From an uncultured Atopobiaceae bacterium (GTDB lineage: Bacteria > Actinomycetota > Coriobacteriia > Coriobacteriales > Atopobiaceae): a stretch of DNA of 64,000 nt. This document shows, in pieces, positions 18,199-26,348 of this stretch; within the stretch, counting starts at the first letter, position 1, and each line of letters starts with the position of its first letter. The DNA lies in NCBI GenBank assembly GCA_944321515.1, contig CALULO010000005.1, positions 142,453-206,452 on the forward strand. Direction: 5' to 3'. The notes below the pieces were generated by a model, which saw only the letters and a program-made list of their open reading frames with translations, made no database searches and was not told the DNA's origin. The translations under genes were made by a program, and so were the position numbers.

Positions 18199-20019
18199 AT
18201 GTCCAAACAACAAGGACGACAGGGGCCCATCGGGCACCTGCTCTCGTTCGCAGGGGCGCACCGCACGCTTACCTACGTGGGCTGCGCGCTCTCCGCAGTC
18301 TCGATGCTCGTGAGCTTTGGCCCCTACATCTGCATCTGGCTCGTGGCCCGCGAGCTCATCTCCGTGGCGCCCAACTGGGGCTCGGCCACCGGCATCGCAG
18401 GGCTCGGCTGGGCCGCGCTCGGGCTCTCGGCCCTCTCCATCCTGCTCTACTTCGCGGGCCTCATGTGCACGCACCTCGCGGCCTTCCGCTGCGCGTCCAA
18501 CATGCGCAAGAGGGCGACCGAGCACCTCATGCACGCGAGTCTCGGCTACTTTGACGACCACGCCTCGGGAGCGCTGCGGCGCGTGGTGGACGGCTGTGCC
18601 GCCGAGACCGAGGGGCTTCTCGCCCACAAGCTGCCGGACACGGCGGGCAGCGTGACCATGATCGTGGGCATGCTCGTGCTGTTCTTCGTCTTTGACTGGC
18701 GGCTCGGCCTCGCGTGCCTGGCCTCGGTCGTCATCTCGCTCGGCTGCATGTTCTACATGATGGGCGGACGCGGCATGGACTTCATGACCAAGTACATGGA
18801 GTCGCTCGTCAAGATGAACAAGACCGGCACCGAGTACGTGCGCGGCATCCCCGTCATCAAGGTCTTCCAGCAGACCGTCTACTCGTTCCGCGCCTTCCGC
18901 GAGGCCATCGAGGAGTTCACGCGCCTCGCCCAGGACTATGCCGTCAAGTGGTGCCAGGTCCCACAGTCGCTCTCGCTCACGGTGATCAACGGGGTGGCCG
19001 TCTTCCTCGTGCCGGTCGCGATCCTCGTCGCGCCCGGCGAGGGCGACTTCGCGGCGTTTCTCGCCAACTTCGCGTTCTACGCGATCTTCTCGGCCGTGAT
19101 CCCCACCGCGATGACGCGCGTAATGTTCATGTCCGAGGCCTTCCAGAGCGCGGCCGACGCCGTCGCGCGCGTGGACGAGGTGCTCGCCGCACCCGTGGTC
19201 GAGGCGCCGGCCAGCCCGCAGGCCCCACGCAACAATTCCGTGAGCTTTGAGGACGTCACCTTCACCTACTCCGGTGCAGAGACGCCCGCCCTCGAGCACG
19301 TGAGCCTCACCGTGCCCGCCGGCTCCACCGTGGCGCTCGTAGGGCCCTCCGGCGGCGGAAAGACCACGGCAGCAAGCCTCGTGCCTCGCTTCTGGGACGT
19401 GGACTCCGGGTGCGTGCACGTGGGGGGCGTGGACGTGCGCCAGATGGACCCTCACGAGCTCATGGACCGCGTGGCCTTTGTCTTTCAGGCCAACCGGCCC
19501 TTCAGACAGAGCGTACTGGAGAACGTACGCGCCGCACGCCCGGACGCCACGCGCGAGGAGGTCGTGGCGGCCCTCTCGGCAGCCCAGTGCGACGACATCA
19601 TCGCGAAGCTGCCCGACGGCGTCGACACCGTGGTGGGCGCCGGTGGCGTCTACCTCTCCGGCGGTGAGGTCCAGCGACTCATGATCGCCCGCGCCATCCT
19701 CAAGGACGCGCCGATCGTGGTCCTCGACGAGGCCACCGCCTTTGCCGACCCCGAGAACGAGGCCCGCATCCAGGCTGCCTTCAGGCGACTCGCCCGCGGC
19801 CGGGACGGGGCGCAGCGCACCGTCCTCATGATCGCACACCGCCTGTCCACCGTGCGCAACGCCGACATGATCTGCGTGCTCGACGACGGGCGCGTGGTCG
19901 AGCGCGGCACCCACGACGAACTGCTCGCCGCGGGCGGCCTCTACGCGCGCATGTGGGCCGACTACGAGAAGTCCGTGAGCTGGCGCATCTCGAGCGAGGG
20001 CGCCGAGGGGGTGGCATAG
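18199..20019 (+). CDS. ABC transporter, fused permease/ATPase, subunit 1
   Basis: The 606-residue half-transporter has six transmembrane helices (about 20-330) and a nucleotide-binding domain with Walker A GPSGGGKTT, signature LSGGEVQR, Walker B IVVLDEATAFADPENE and His in IAHRLSTV. It forms a heterodimer with the next gene, which begins immediately after its stop. The pair resembles siderophore-associated YbtPQ/IrtAB-type or drug-export ABC proteins. The AraC neighbour and metal box favour iron-chelate uptake, but no binding protein or siderophore synthesis gene is nearby. The start is preceded by GGGAGG and a GCGAGAAGAACCTG element. Confidence 0.92.
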   Translation: MSKQQGRQGPIGHLLSFAGAHRTLTYVGCALSAVSMLVSFGPYICIWLVARELISVAPNWGSATGIAGLGWAALGLSALSILLYFAGLMCTHLAAFRCASNMRKRATEHLMHASLGYFDDHASGALRRVVDGCAAETEGLLAHKLPDTAGSVTMIVGMLVLFFVFDWRLGLACLASVVISLGCMFYMMGGRGMDFMTKYMESLVKMNKTGTEYVRGIPVIKVFQQTVYSFRAFREAIEEFTRLAQDYAVKWCQVPQSLSLTVINGVAVFLVPVAILVAPGEGDFAAFLANFAFYAIFSAVIPTAMTRVMFMSEAFQSAADAVARVDEVLAAPVVEAPASPQAPRNNSVSFEDVTFTYSGAETPALEHVSLTVPAGSTVALVGPSGGGKTTAASLVPRFWDVDSGCVHVGGVDVRQMDPHELMDRVAFVFQANRPFRQSVLENVRAARPDATREEVVAALSAAQCDDIIAKLPDGVDTVVGAGGVYLSGGEVQRLMIARAILKDAPIVVLDEATAFADPENEARIQAAFRRLARGRDGAQRTVLMIAHRLSTVRNADMICVLDDGRVVERGTHDELLAAGGLYARMWADYEKSVSWRISSEGAEGVA

Positions 20020-21756
20020 ATGTCCATCAAGGAGAAGTACGGCCTCACCGACGAGGGCGTGCGCAATGTCAAGCTGGGCGCCGTCTGGACGGCGGTCTCA
20101 AACATCGTGGTCTTTGCCGGCGTGGGCGCGCTCTACCTGCTGATGGGCCAGCTCGTCGCGCACCTCACCGGGGGCGCGCCGCTGCCCGACATCGCACCCT
20201 ACGCGATTGGGCTCCTCGTCTTTCTCGTGGTGCTCTATATCACCGAGCACCGCGCCTACTACTACCAGTACGGCGTGATCTACAAGGAGAGCGGCCGGCA
20301 GCGCATAGGGCTCGCCGAGCGGCTGCGCAAGCTCCCCCTCTCCTTCTTCGGCCGTCGCGACCTCGCCGACCTCACCGAGACGATCATGGGCGACGTCAAG
20401 ACCATCGAGCACGCCTACAGCCACGTGCTGCCCGAGCTCTACGGCGCCTACATCACGGTCGCCGTGGCGGCGGTGGGGCTTCTCGCCTTTGACTGGCGGC
20501 TCGCCGTGGCGGCGCTGTGGAGCTGCCCGGTGGGTCTGGCGCTGCTCTTTGGCGCGCGCCGCGCCCTGCAGCCGATGATGCGCGCCACGCGCATGCGCGG
20601 ACTCGCCATCTCCGAGGACATCCAGGAGGCACTCGAGTGCGTGCGCGAGGTGCGCGCCACCAACCAGGAGGAGCGCTACCTCGCCCACATTCGCAACGAC
20701 ATAGACGCCGCCGAGCGCCAGGCCGTGCGCTCCGAGCTCGCGACGGGCGTCTGCGTGAACGGCGCGCAGATCGTGATGCGTCTGGGCCTCGCCACGACGG
20801 TGCTCACCGGCGCGGCCCTCATCCTGGAGGGGTCCTGCGACTTCCTCACGCTCTTCTGCTTCCTGCTGGTCATCAGCCGAATCTACGCCCCCTTCGACCA
20901 GTGCCTCATGCTCGTGGCGGAGCTCTTCTCGGCGCAGACCGCGTCGGCGCGCATGCGCAGCTTCTACGACGAGCCGCTCGCCTCGGGGGGAGATAAGTAC
21001 GAGCCCGCGGGCCACGACGTGGTCTTTGACGACGTGAGCTTTGCCTACGAGCACGGGGCCGAGAGGGTCCTCGACCACGTGAGCTTTGTCGCGCGCGAGG
21101 GCGAGGTCACGGCGCTCGTGGGCCCGAGCGGCTCGGGCAAGTCCACGTGCTCCCGGCTTGCTGCGCGCATGTGGGACGCCACCTCCGGGCGCGTCTCCGT
21201 GGGCGGCGTGGACGTGACGACCGTGGACCCGGAGGTGCTGCTGCGCGACTTTGCGGTGGTCTTCCAGGACGTGACGCTCTTCGACGACACGGTGATGGGC
21301 AACATCCGCCTTGGCCGGCGCGACGCCACCGACGAGGAGGTCCTTGCCGCCGCGCGCGCGGCGAACTGCGACGAGTTTGTGAGCCGCATGCCCGAGGGCT
21401 ACCAGACCATGATCGGCGAGAACGGCTCGAAGCTCTCCGGCGGCGAGCGCCAGCGCATCTCCATCGCGCGAGCGCTTCTCAAGGGCGCGCCGGTGGTCCT
21501 TCTCGACGAGGCGACGGCGAGCCTGGACGTGGAGAACGAGACGCAGGTCCAGGAGGCGCTGTCGCGGCTTCTGGCGGGCAAGACCGTCATCGTGATCGCG
21601 CACCGCATGCGCACGGTTGAGAGCGCCGACAAGATCGTGGTGCTCGACGGCGGGCGCGTGGTCGAGCAGGGCGCGCCGGCCGACCTCATGGTCGCGGGCG
21701 GCATGTTCGCGCGCATGGTCGAGTTGCAGCGGGCCGGCGAGGACTGGTCGCTCTAG
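20020..21756 (+). CDS. ABC transporter, fused permease/ATPase, subunit 2
   Basis: The 578-residue protein has six helices (about 25-320) and an ATPase with [43 protein letters not shown] and IAHRMRTV. Both the signature and the Walker B Glu-equivalent are intact. The ATG follows the TAG of subunit 1 with no gap, so translation is coupled. It is the partner of the preceding gene; the same caveats on substrate apply. Confidence 0.92.
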   Translation: MSIKEKYGLTDEGVRNVKLGAVWTAVSNIVVFAGVGALYLLMGQLVAHLTGGAPLPDIAPYAIGLLVFLVVLYITEHRAYYYQYGVIYKESGRQRIGLAERLRKLPLSFFGRRDLADLTETIMGDVKTIEHAYSHVLPELYGAYITVAVAAVGLLAFDWRLAVAALWSCPVGLALLFGARRALQPMMRATRMRGLAISEDIQEALECVREVRATNQEERYLAHIRNDIDAAERQAVRSELATGVCVNGAQIVMRLGLATTVLTGAALILEGSCDFLTLFCFLLVISRIYAPFDQCLMLVAELFSAQTASARMRSFYDEPLASGGDKYEPAGHDVVFDDVSFAYEHGAERVLDHVSFVAREGEVTALVGPSGSGKSTCSRLAARMWDATSGRVSVGGVDVTTVDPEVLLRDFAVVFQDVTLFDDTVMGNIRLGRRDATDEEVLAAARAANCDEFVSRMPEGYQTMIGENGSKLSGGERQRISIARALLKGAPVVLLDEATASLDVENETQVQEALSRLLAGKTVIVIAHRMRTVESADKIVVLDGGRVVEQGAPADLMVAGGMFARMVELQRAGEDWSL

Positions 21757-21784
21757 CCCCGGCGGGCTGACAGCAGAGAAAGGC

Positions 21785-21819
21785 GGGGCGCCGTCGGTCG
21801 CAGCGACCGGCGGCGCCCC
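21785..21819 (+). terminator. Terminator of the ABC pair
   Basis: GGGGCGCCGTCGGTCG pairs with CGACCGGCGGCGCCCC around a 3-nt loop. It is followed by CGTTCTTCTCGCC, so the dispersed 12-mer supplies the only U-rich tail. It may also serve the minus-strand gene ending at 21863. Confidence 0.65.
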
Positions 21820-21862
21820 CGTTCTTCTCGCCCAAGTGTGTCAGCCCGGGCGGTCCCCCGCG

Positions 21863-22222
21863 CTAGGCCGCGTGGTAGCCTGCGGCCTCGATCGCGGTCA
21901 CGCAGGCCGCCCGGTCGATGGGCTTCTTGCCGAGCACGTGCACGCTGCCGGTCAGCTCGGCGCGTGCCCAGACGCCCCCGAGGGCGTTCAGGGCGTTCTC
22001 GACGTTAATCACGCAGTGATCGCAATGCATGCCCTCCACCGTGAGGTCGAGCGAGTAGGGATAGTGCGCCTCGTTGGTGTCCGCGACGGCGCGCGGGCGC
22101 ACGGGCGCCGCGTCGCCACCTCCCCCGCACCCGCAGCCGCCCGCCCTGAGCTTGCGCACGTAGCGCACGGCGACAACCACGAGGGCCACCACGATGGCGG
22201 CGATGATGATGAAGTTGATCAT
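21863..22222 (-). CDS. FeoB-associated Cys-rich membrane segment fused to an HMA domain
   Basis: The 119-residue protein starts with a transmembrane helix (FIIIAAIVVALVVVAVRYV), then GGCGCGGGG as in FeoB-associated membrane proteins, then a heavy-metal-associated domain (about 50-117) with the CxxC site in EGMHCDHC. The HMA fold carries soft metals such as Cu+ or Zn in known proteins. Here its link to feoB suggests a role in metal delivery or sensing at the transporter. The ATG at 22222 has GGAAGGAG and starts right at the helix; a longer frame lacks support. It is the last gene of the feo cluster. Confidence 0.85.
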   Translation of the reverse strand: MINFIIIAAIVVALVVVAVRYVRKLRAGGCGCGGGGDAAPVRPRAVADTNEAHYPYSLDLTVEGMHCDHCVINVENALNALGGVWARAELTGSVHVLGKKPIDRAACVTAIEAAGYHAA

Positions 22223-22244
22223 GTGATGGGCTCCTTCCTTACGA

Positions 22245-22280
22245 CGGCGCGCCGTCGGCGAGAAGACCGACGGCGCGCCG
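22245..22280. other. Perfect 14-bp hairpin with CGAGAAGA loop
   Basis: CGGCGCGCCGTCGG and its exact complement enclose the 8-nt loop CGAGAAGA, directly upstream of the ribosome binding site of the Cys-rich/HMA gene. It could act as an attenuator, an mRNA stabiliser or a processing site between feoB and that gene. Confidence 0.6.
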
Positions 22281-22315
22281 ACAGGCAGATCCATGTTGAG
22301 GGGACGCGGGACGGA

Positions 22316-22349
22316 GACGGCGGGGCGATGGCCCTCCGACCCCGCCGTC
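22316..22349 (-). terminator. Hairpin after feoB
   Basis: GACGGCGGGG pairs with CCCCGCCGTC 20 bp after the feoB stop. There is no T tract, so termination may be partial, allowing read-through to the downstream gene. Confidence 0.45.
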
Positions 22350-22368
22350 ACGGGTCAGGCTGCGCGAG

Positions 22369-25044
22369 CTACGCGAGCTGCGCGAGGACCTTGTCGTCCT
22401 CCTTGTCCTGCTTGGGCATCGGGCGCGCAATCTGGAAGATCATTCCCGCGAGCAGCACAAACGCGACCACCGTCCATGGTCCGAAGCTGCCCAGCGCGAA
22501 GAGCTCCCAGAGCTGGTTGATGATGAGGCCCACGACCCAGGCAAAGACGCACTGGTAGCCGATCGCGAACCAGAACCACTTGGGGCTGTCCATCTGGCGG
22601 CGGATGGTGCCGATGGCGGCGAAGCACGGCGCGTCGAGCATGTTGAACGCCACGAACGCGCACATCGCGCCGACGTGCAGGATACCGGAGGCGTCGGTGA
22701 ACATGCCGGCGAAGCCGCTCCACATGGTCACGGAGTTCTCGGTGGCGTCGCCGATGCCGTAGATCACGCCGAAGGTGGAGACGAGGTTCTCCTTGGCGAT
22801 GAGGGCGTTGATGGACGCGGCGGCCGCCTGCCAGCTGTCGGCGCCGAGCGGGGCGAAGATCCAGGCGATGGCGTTGCCCACGATGGCGAGCAGCGAGTAG
22901 TCGGTGTAGTACTCGGGCGCGCCGTCCATGAGGGAGAGGAAGCCGAAGGCGCCGTTGCCGCCCGCCCAGTTGGCGAAGCCGAACTCAAGCAGGAACCACA
23001 CCACGACGGACGCGGCGAAGATGATCGTCGTGGCCTTCTTGAGGTACGCGGAGATGCGCTCCCACACGTGCAGCCACCAGCTCTTGAGCGTCGGGAAGTG
23101 GTAGTCGGGCAGCTCCATCACGAAGGGCGCGGGGTCGCCGGCGAACATCTTGGTCTTCTTGAGCATGAGCGCGGACACGATGATGGCGGCGAGCCCCAGG
23201 AAGTAGAACATCGGGGCGACCCACCACGCGTCGGAGCCGCCGATGAGCACGCCCATGACGAGCGCGATGATCGGGGTCTTGGCGCCGCACGGGATCATCG
23301 TGGTGAGCATGGCCGTCATGCGGCGGTCCTTCTCGTTCTCGATGGTCTTGGTGGCCATGACGCCCGGCACGCCGCAGCCCGAGGAGATGAGCATCGGGAT
23401 GAAGGACTTGCCGGAGAGGCCGAAGCGGCGGAACACCCGGTCCATGACGAAGGCCACGCGGCTCATGTAGCCGCAGTCCTCGAGGAAGCACAGCATGACA
23501 AAGAGCACGAGCATCTGCGGGATGAAGCCGAGGACCGCGCCCACGCCGGCCACGACGCCGTCGAGCACGAGGGCGCTCACGAACTCGGAGGCGCCCGCGG
23601 CGGAGAGCCAGCCCCCGATCACGGACGGGATCGACGGGACGAAGCTGCCGTAGTCCTCGAGCGCCGGCGCGCTCTCCTGAGCGGCCACGGCCTGCTCGAA
23701 GTCGGCCGCGGTCACGGTGTCGATGACCGCGAGCTCCTGGCCGTCGGCGAGCACGGGGTTGCCCTCGGCGTCGATGCGCGTGACGACCTCGTCGTTCGAG
23801 TCGATGAAGTTGCCGTCGCCGTCGTGCATGGGGACGTCGGTGGCGGTGACGCCGGCGGCCTCGGCCTCGGCCACGAAGGCGGAAAGCGTAGCCTGCGCGT
23901 CGGCGTCCTCCGGGTCCTCGGCGAGCGTCTCCACGGCGGCGCTCACGTCGTCGGTGGCGATGCCGGCCTCATCCGCGGCGGCCAGGAATCCGTCGATCTT
24001 GTCGCCGTAGTAGTTGGCGTCGTACTCCTCGGTGGCCTGCTCGTAGGCGGCCTGGTCGGCGGGGTTCCACAGCCAGCCGTCGCCAAAGACGCCGTCGTTG
24101 GCCCAGGTGGTGCCCCAGTCGCCCACCGTGGACACGGCGATGTAGTAGACCACGAACATCACCACGACGAAGATGGGCAGCCCCAGCACGCGGTTGGTCA
24201 CCACGCGGTCAATCCTCTCGGACATGCTGAGCTTCTTGGGCGCCTTGCGCACGCACGCCTCCATGACGCCAGCGATCCAGTCGTAGCGCTCCGAGGTGAT
24301 GATGGACTCGGCGTCGTCGTCACGCGCGGACTCCACGGCCTTGATGACCTTCTCGGCCTCAGCGAGCTGCGCCTTCGTGAGCGCCAGCGCCTTGATGGCC
24401 TCCGCGTCGCGCTCGAAGACCTTGATCGAGTACCAGCGGGAGAGCTCGGCATCGCAGGAGCTCGCGATGATCCCCGCGATCTTGCCGAGCGCCTCCTCGA
24501 CCTCCGGCGAGAAGCACCGCGCCCCCGGCTGCACCCTGCCGGCGCGCCCGGCGGCCACGGCCTTGTTGACCAGCTCGTCGAGGTTGGTGTTGCGCAGCGC
24601 GGAGACCTCCACCACGGGCACGCCGAGCATCTCGGAGAGCTTGGCCGCGTCCACGACGTCGCCGCGCTCCTTGAGCAGGTCGCACATGTTGAGGCCCACC
24701 ACCACGGGACGGCCGGCCTCCAGCAGCTGCGTGGTGAGGTAGAGGTTGCGCTCCAGGTTGGTCACGTCCACGAGGTTGATGATCGCGTCCGGGCGCTCGT
24801 TCACGATGTAGTCGCGCGAGACGACCTCCTCGGGCGTGTACGGAGAGAGCGAGTAGATCCCGGGCAGGTCGACGAAGGTCACCCTCCTGTCCGCGCGCCA
24901 GGCCGCCTGCTTCTTCTCCACGGTGACGCCGGGCCAGTTTCCGACGTAGCCGTTCGAGCCCGTGAGCTCGTTGAACAGCGTGGTCTTGCCGCAGTTGGGA
25001 TTTCCTGCGAGACCGATGGTGGTTTCTGCCGTGTCCACTGCCAT
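22369..25044 (-). CDS. feoB: Ferrous iron transport protein B
   Basis: The 891-residue FeoB has an N-terminal G domain with G1 GNPNCGKT (14-21), G3 DLPG and G4 NMCD, the helical spacer domain, and a C-terminal membrane region with the Cys-containing SSGCGVPGVMATKT motif. It imports Fe2+ across the cytoplasmic membrane. It is longer than the roughly 770 residues usual for FeoB because of an acidic Ala/Asp/Glu-rich insertion of about 150 residues (about 325-480) after the first membrane helix, probably facing outside. Upstream are two feoA genes; AGGAAAGG precedes the ATG. Confidence 0.95.
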   Translation of the reverse strand: MAVDTAETTIGLAGNPNCGKTTLFNELTGSNGYVGNWPGVTVEKKQAAWRADRRVTFVDLPGIYSLSPYTPEEVVSRDYIVNERPDAIINLVDVTNLERNLYLTTQLLEAGRPVVVGLNMCDLLKERGDVVDAAKLSEMLGVPVVEVSALRNTNLDELVNKAVAAGRAGRVQPGARCFSPEVEEALGKIAGIIASSCDAELSRWYSIKVFERDAEAIKALALTKAQLAEAEKVIKAVESARDDDAESIITSERYDWIAGVMEACVRKAPKKLSMSERIDRVVTNRVLGLPIFVVVMFVVYYIAVSTVGDWGTTWANDGVFGDGWLWNPADQAAYEQATEEYDANYYGDKIDGFLAAADEAGIATDDVSAAVETLAEDPEDADAQATLSAFVAEAEAAGVTATDVPMHDGDGNFIDSNDEVVTRIDAEGNPVLADGQELAVIDTVTAADFEQAVAAQESAPALEDYGSFVPSIPSVIGGWLSAAGASEFVSALVLDGVVAGVGAVLGFIPQMLVLFVMLCFLEDCGYMSRVAFVMDRVFRRFGLSGKSFIPMLISSGCGVPGVMATKTIENEKDRRMTAMLTTMIPCGAKTPIIALVMGVLIGGSDAWWVAPMFYFLGLAAIIVSALMLKKTKMFAGDPAPFVMELPDYHFPTLKSWWLHVWERISAYLKKATTIIFAASVVVWFLLEFGFANWAGGNGAFGFLSLMDGAPEYYTDYSLLAIVGNAIAWIFAPLGADSWQAAAASINALIAKENLVSTFGVIYGIGDATENSVTMWSGFAGMFTDASGILHVGAMCAFVAFNMLDAPCFAAIGTIRRQMDSPKWFWFAIGYQCVFAWVVGLIINQLWELFALGSFGPWTVVAFVLLAGMIFQIARPMPKQDKEDDKVLAQLA

Positions 25045-25092
25045 GTCCTGCCTTTCCTGAGTTAGACAACTGCTACTTGTGGGGTGGCATTT

Positions 25093-25108
25093 GTTAGATT
25101 TGGCTAAC
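25093..25108. promoter_or_regulatory. Weak metal box in the feoA-feoB gap
   Basis: GTTAGATTTGGCTAAC has the GTTA-n8-TAAC frame but only 10 of 16 matches to the 14360 site. It lies 49 bp upstream of feoB and could give feoB its own regulated promoter. Confidence 0.4.
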
Positions 25109-25203
25109 TTATGTGGCGAGAAAAACGGCCTCTCCCGGCCGGTACTTCTCGCCTCCCGCTTCTGTGCGCTCCTGCTTGCGCCTAGCTAACGTCATGCCCG
25201 CAC

Positions 25204-25302
25204 CTTGCCGACGCTTTGCTTGCGCCTTGCCGACGCCTTGCTTGCGCCTTGCCGACGCCCTGCTTGCGTCATGCTTGCGCCTTGCTGACGACTCGCCTAC
25301 GC
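25204..25302. repeat. 22-bp tandem repeat downstream of the second feoA
   Basis: Three head-to-tail copies of CTTGCCGACGCYYTGCTTGC-like 22-mers start at 25204, 25226 and 25248. After an 11-bp partial copy, a degenerate fourth at 25281 overlaps the last codons of feoA. It is noncoding apart from that overlap and likely prone to slippage. Confidence 0.8.
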
Positions 25303-25539
25303 CTCGCCCCTGCGCACGTCGGCCACCTCGACGCTGGCGGCCTCGTCCTTGCGGATGGAGAGCTCGTAGCCGCGCACCGTGAGCTCGATGGGGTCGCCGA
25401 GAGGCGCCACCTTGCGCACGTAGACGCGCGTCCCCTTGGTGAGGCCCATGTCCATGATGCGGCGCCTGAGCGCGCCGACGCCGGTCAGCCCGGACACGGC
25501 CGCGCTCTCCCCCACTCTCACGTCCTTCAGTGTTGCCAT
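25297..25539 (-). CDS. feoA: FeoA family protein (second copy)
   Basis: The 80-residue SH3-like FeoA protein has the characteristic RRRIMDMGLTKGTRV turn followed by PLGDPIELTVRGYELSIRKDEA. FeoA proteins interact with FeoB and are needed for Fe2+ uptake. The ATG has AGGAGAAAGG. Its last codons run into the 22-bp tandem repeat, suggesting the C-terminus was recently altered. It is separated from feoB by about 250 bp. Confidence 0.93.
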   Translation of the reverse strand: MATLKDVRVGESAAVSGLTGVGALRRRIMDMGLTKGTRVYVRKVAPLGDPIELTVRGYELSIRKDEAASVEVADVRRGEA

Positions 25540-25603
25540 GTGCTGCCTTTCTCCTCGTTGCCGGCCATGGCCGGCGCTGATAGACCGTTTTGTGCACGGA
25601 GCG

Positions 25604-25837
25604 TCAGAGGGTCACGGTGACGCGACTCGCCATCGCGCGGTTGAGCGCAAGGCGCGCGCCCTTGACGCTCACGATGACGTCGCCCGCGGCACGCGAGATC
25701 ACCTTGACCTCGCTCCCCTCGACAAAACCGAGGTTGGCGAGGTGTTGTCGCGTCTCCACGTCGCCGCGCACCCGCACCACGCAGGCCGTCTCGTCCTCGC
25801 CCACCATCGCGAGCGGGAGCTGGGCTGCTAGGGCCAT
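25604..25837 (-). CDS. FeoA family protein (first copy)
   Basis: The 77-residue protein has the FeoA pattern RQHLANLGFVEGSEVKVISRAAGDVIVSV and ends ASRVTVTL. It is quite divergent from the copy at 25297. Tandem feoA genes before feoB are known from Gram-positive bacteria. The ATG has GGGAGG. It is the first gene of the cluster. Confidence 0.92.
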   Translation of the reverse strand: MALAAQLPLAMVGEDETACVVRVRGDVETRQHLANLGFVEGSEVKVISRAAGDVIVSVKGARLALNRAMASRVTVTL

Positions 25838-26229
25838 CGCTGGTCGCCTCCCAAGAGTTCGATCGTGTTAACTCAACATAAGTAATATAGGACTAACTTC
25901 TGAGCACGCAAGCACCGTTCACAGATTGAGTTACACAAGGGAAACTTTAGGGCGAGAAGGACGGCGGTCCTGCGCGGGGAGGCTCCCGGACGAGACCCGA
26001 AAGCAAGGCGGAACGGAAGCGGAATGTCTCCGTCACAAGACGGTCGGATACCGGGCACCAACGGGCCGGAACGGAGGCGCCGTGCCCGCCGACGCGCCCG
26101 CCGGCCTCCATGCGCCTCCCCCAACCTTACGAAACCGAAAGACGGCAGTAAGTCACTTCGATGGCTCTTGACCTGCGCCTCTGCGAGGATTCAATCAGCA
26201 CAGAAGAACCCCGGAGCAGGAGGTCCGCC
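25838..26229. promoter_or_regulatory. feo promoter region; otherwise little seen
   Basis: The A/T-rich segment 25867-25905 (GTTAACTCAACATAAG, then ATATAGGACTAAC) has GTTA and CTAAC half-sites and is the likely feo promoter/operator, though the metal-box match is weak. A 9-mer of the dispersed motif lies at 25951. No gene or clear repeat is visible in 25960-26160. Confidence 0.4.
26168..26195 (+). promoter_or_regulatory. Candidate promoter of the 31-residue protein
   Basis: TTGACC (26168-26173), a 16-bp spacer and TTCAAT (26190-26195) precede the small gene by about 35 bp. The -10 is poor. Confidence 0.4.
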
Positions 26230-26325
26230 ATGAAGAAGCTCGTTTTTATCGCCGTCGTAGTAATCGCGGGACTCGCTGTCATTCTCGACAGCGGCCGACC
26301 CGAGCGACGCTGGGCGCACCGCTAG
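26230..26325 (+). CDS. 31-residue single-helix membrane peptide
   Basis: ATG at 26230 is preceded by GCAGGAGGT at ideal spacing. The peptide begins with two Lys, has a hydrophobic helix (LVFIAVVVIAGLAVIL) and ends with a short basic Arg-rich tail. It is too short for most gene finders. The strong RBS, positive-inside pattern and possible promoter support expression. I recognise no family. Small regulatory membrane peptides and type I toxins look like this, but no antitoxin RNA is evident. Confidence 0.6.
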   Translation: MKKLVFIAVVVIAGLAVILDSGRPERRWAHR

Positions 26326-26348
26326 ACGCCCGCCTTGGACCAAGCACG

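Noticed and set aside
22675..25065. Long plus-strand open frame opposite feoB
   Set aside because: Shadow frame with no domain features.
25109..25597. Minus-strand frame running from feoA through the tandem repeat
   Set aside because: Different frame from feoA; composed of repeat-derived Arg/Lys/Ala and no start signal.
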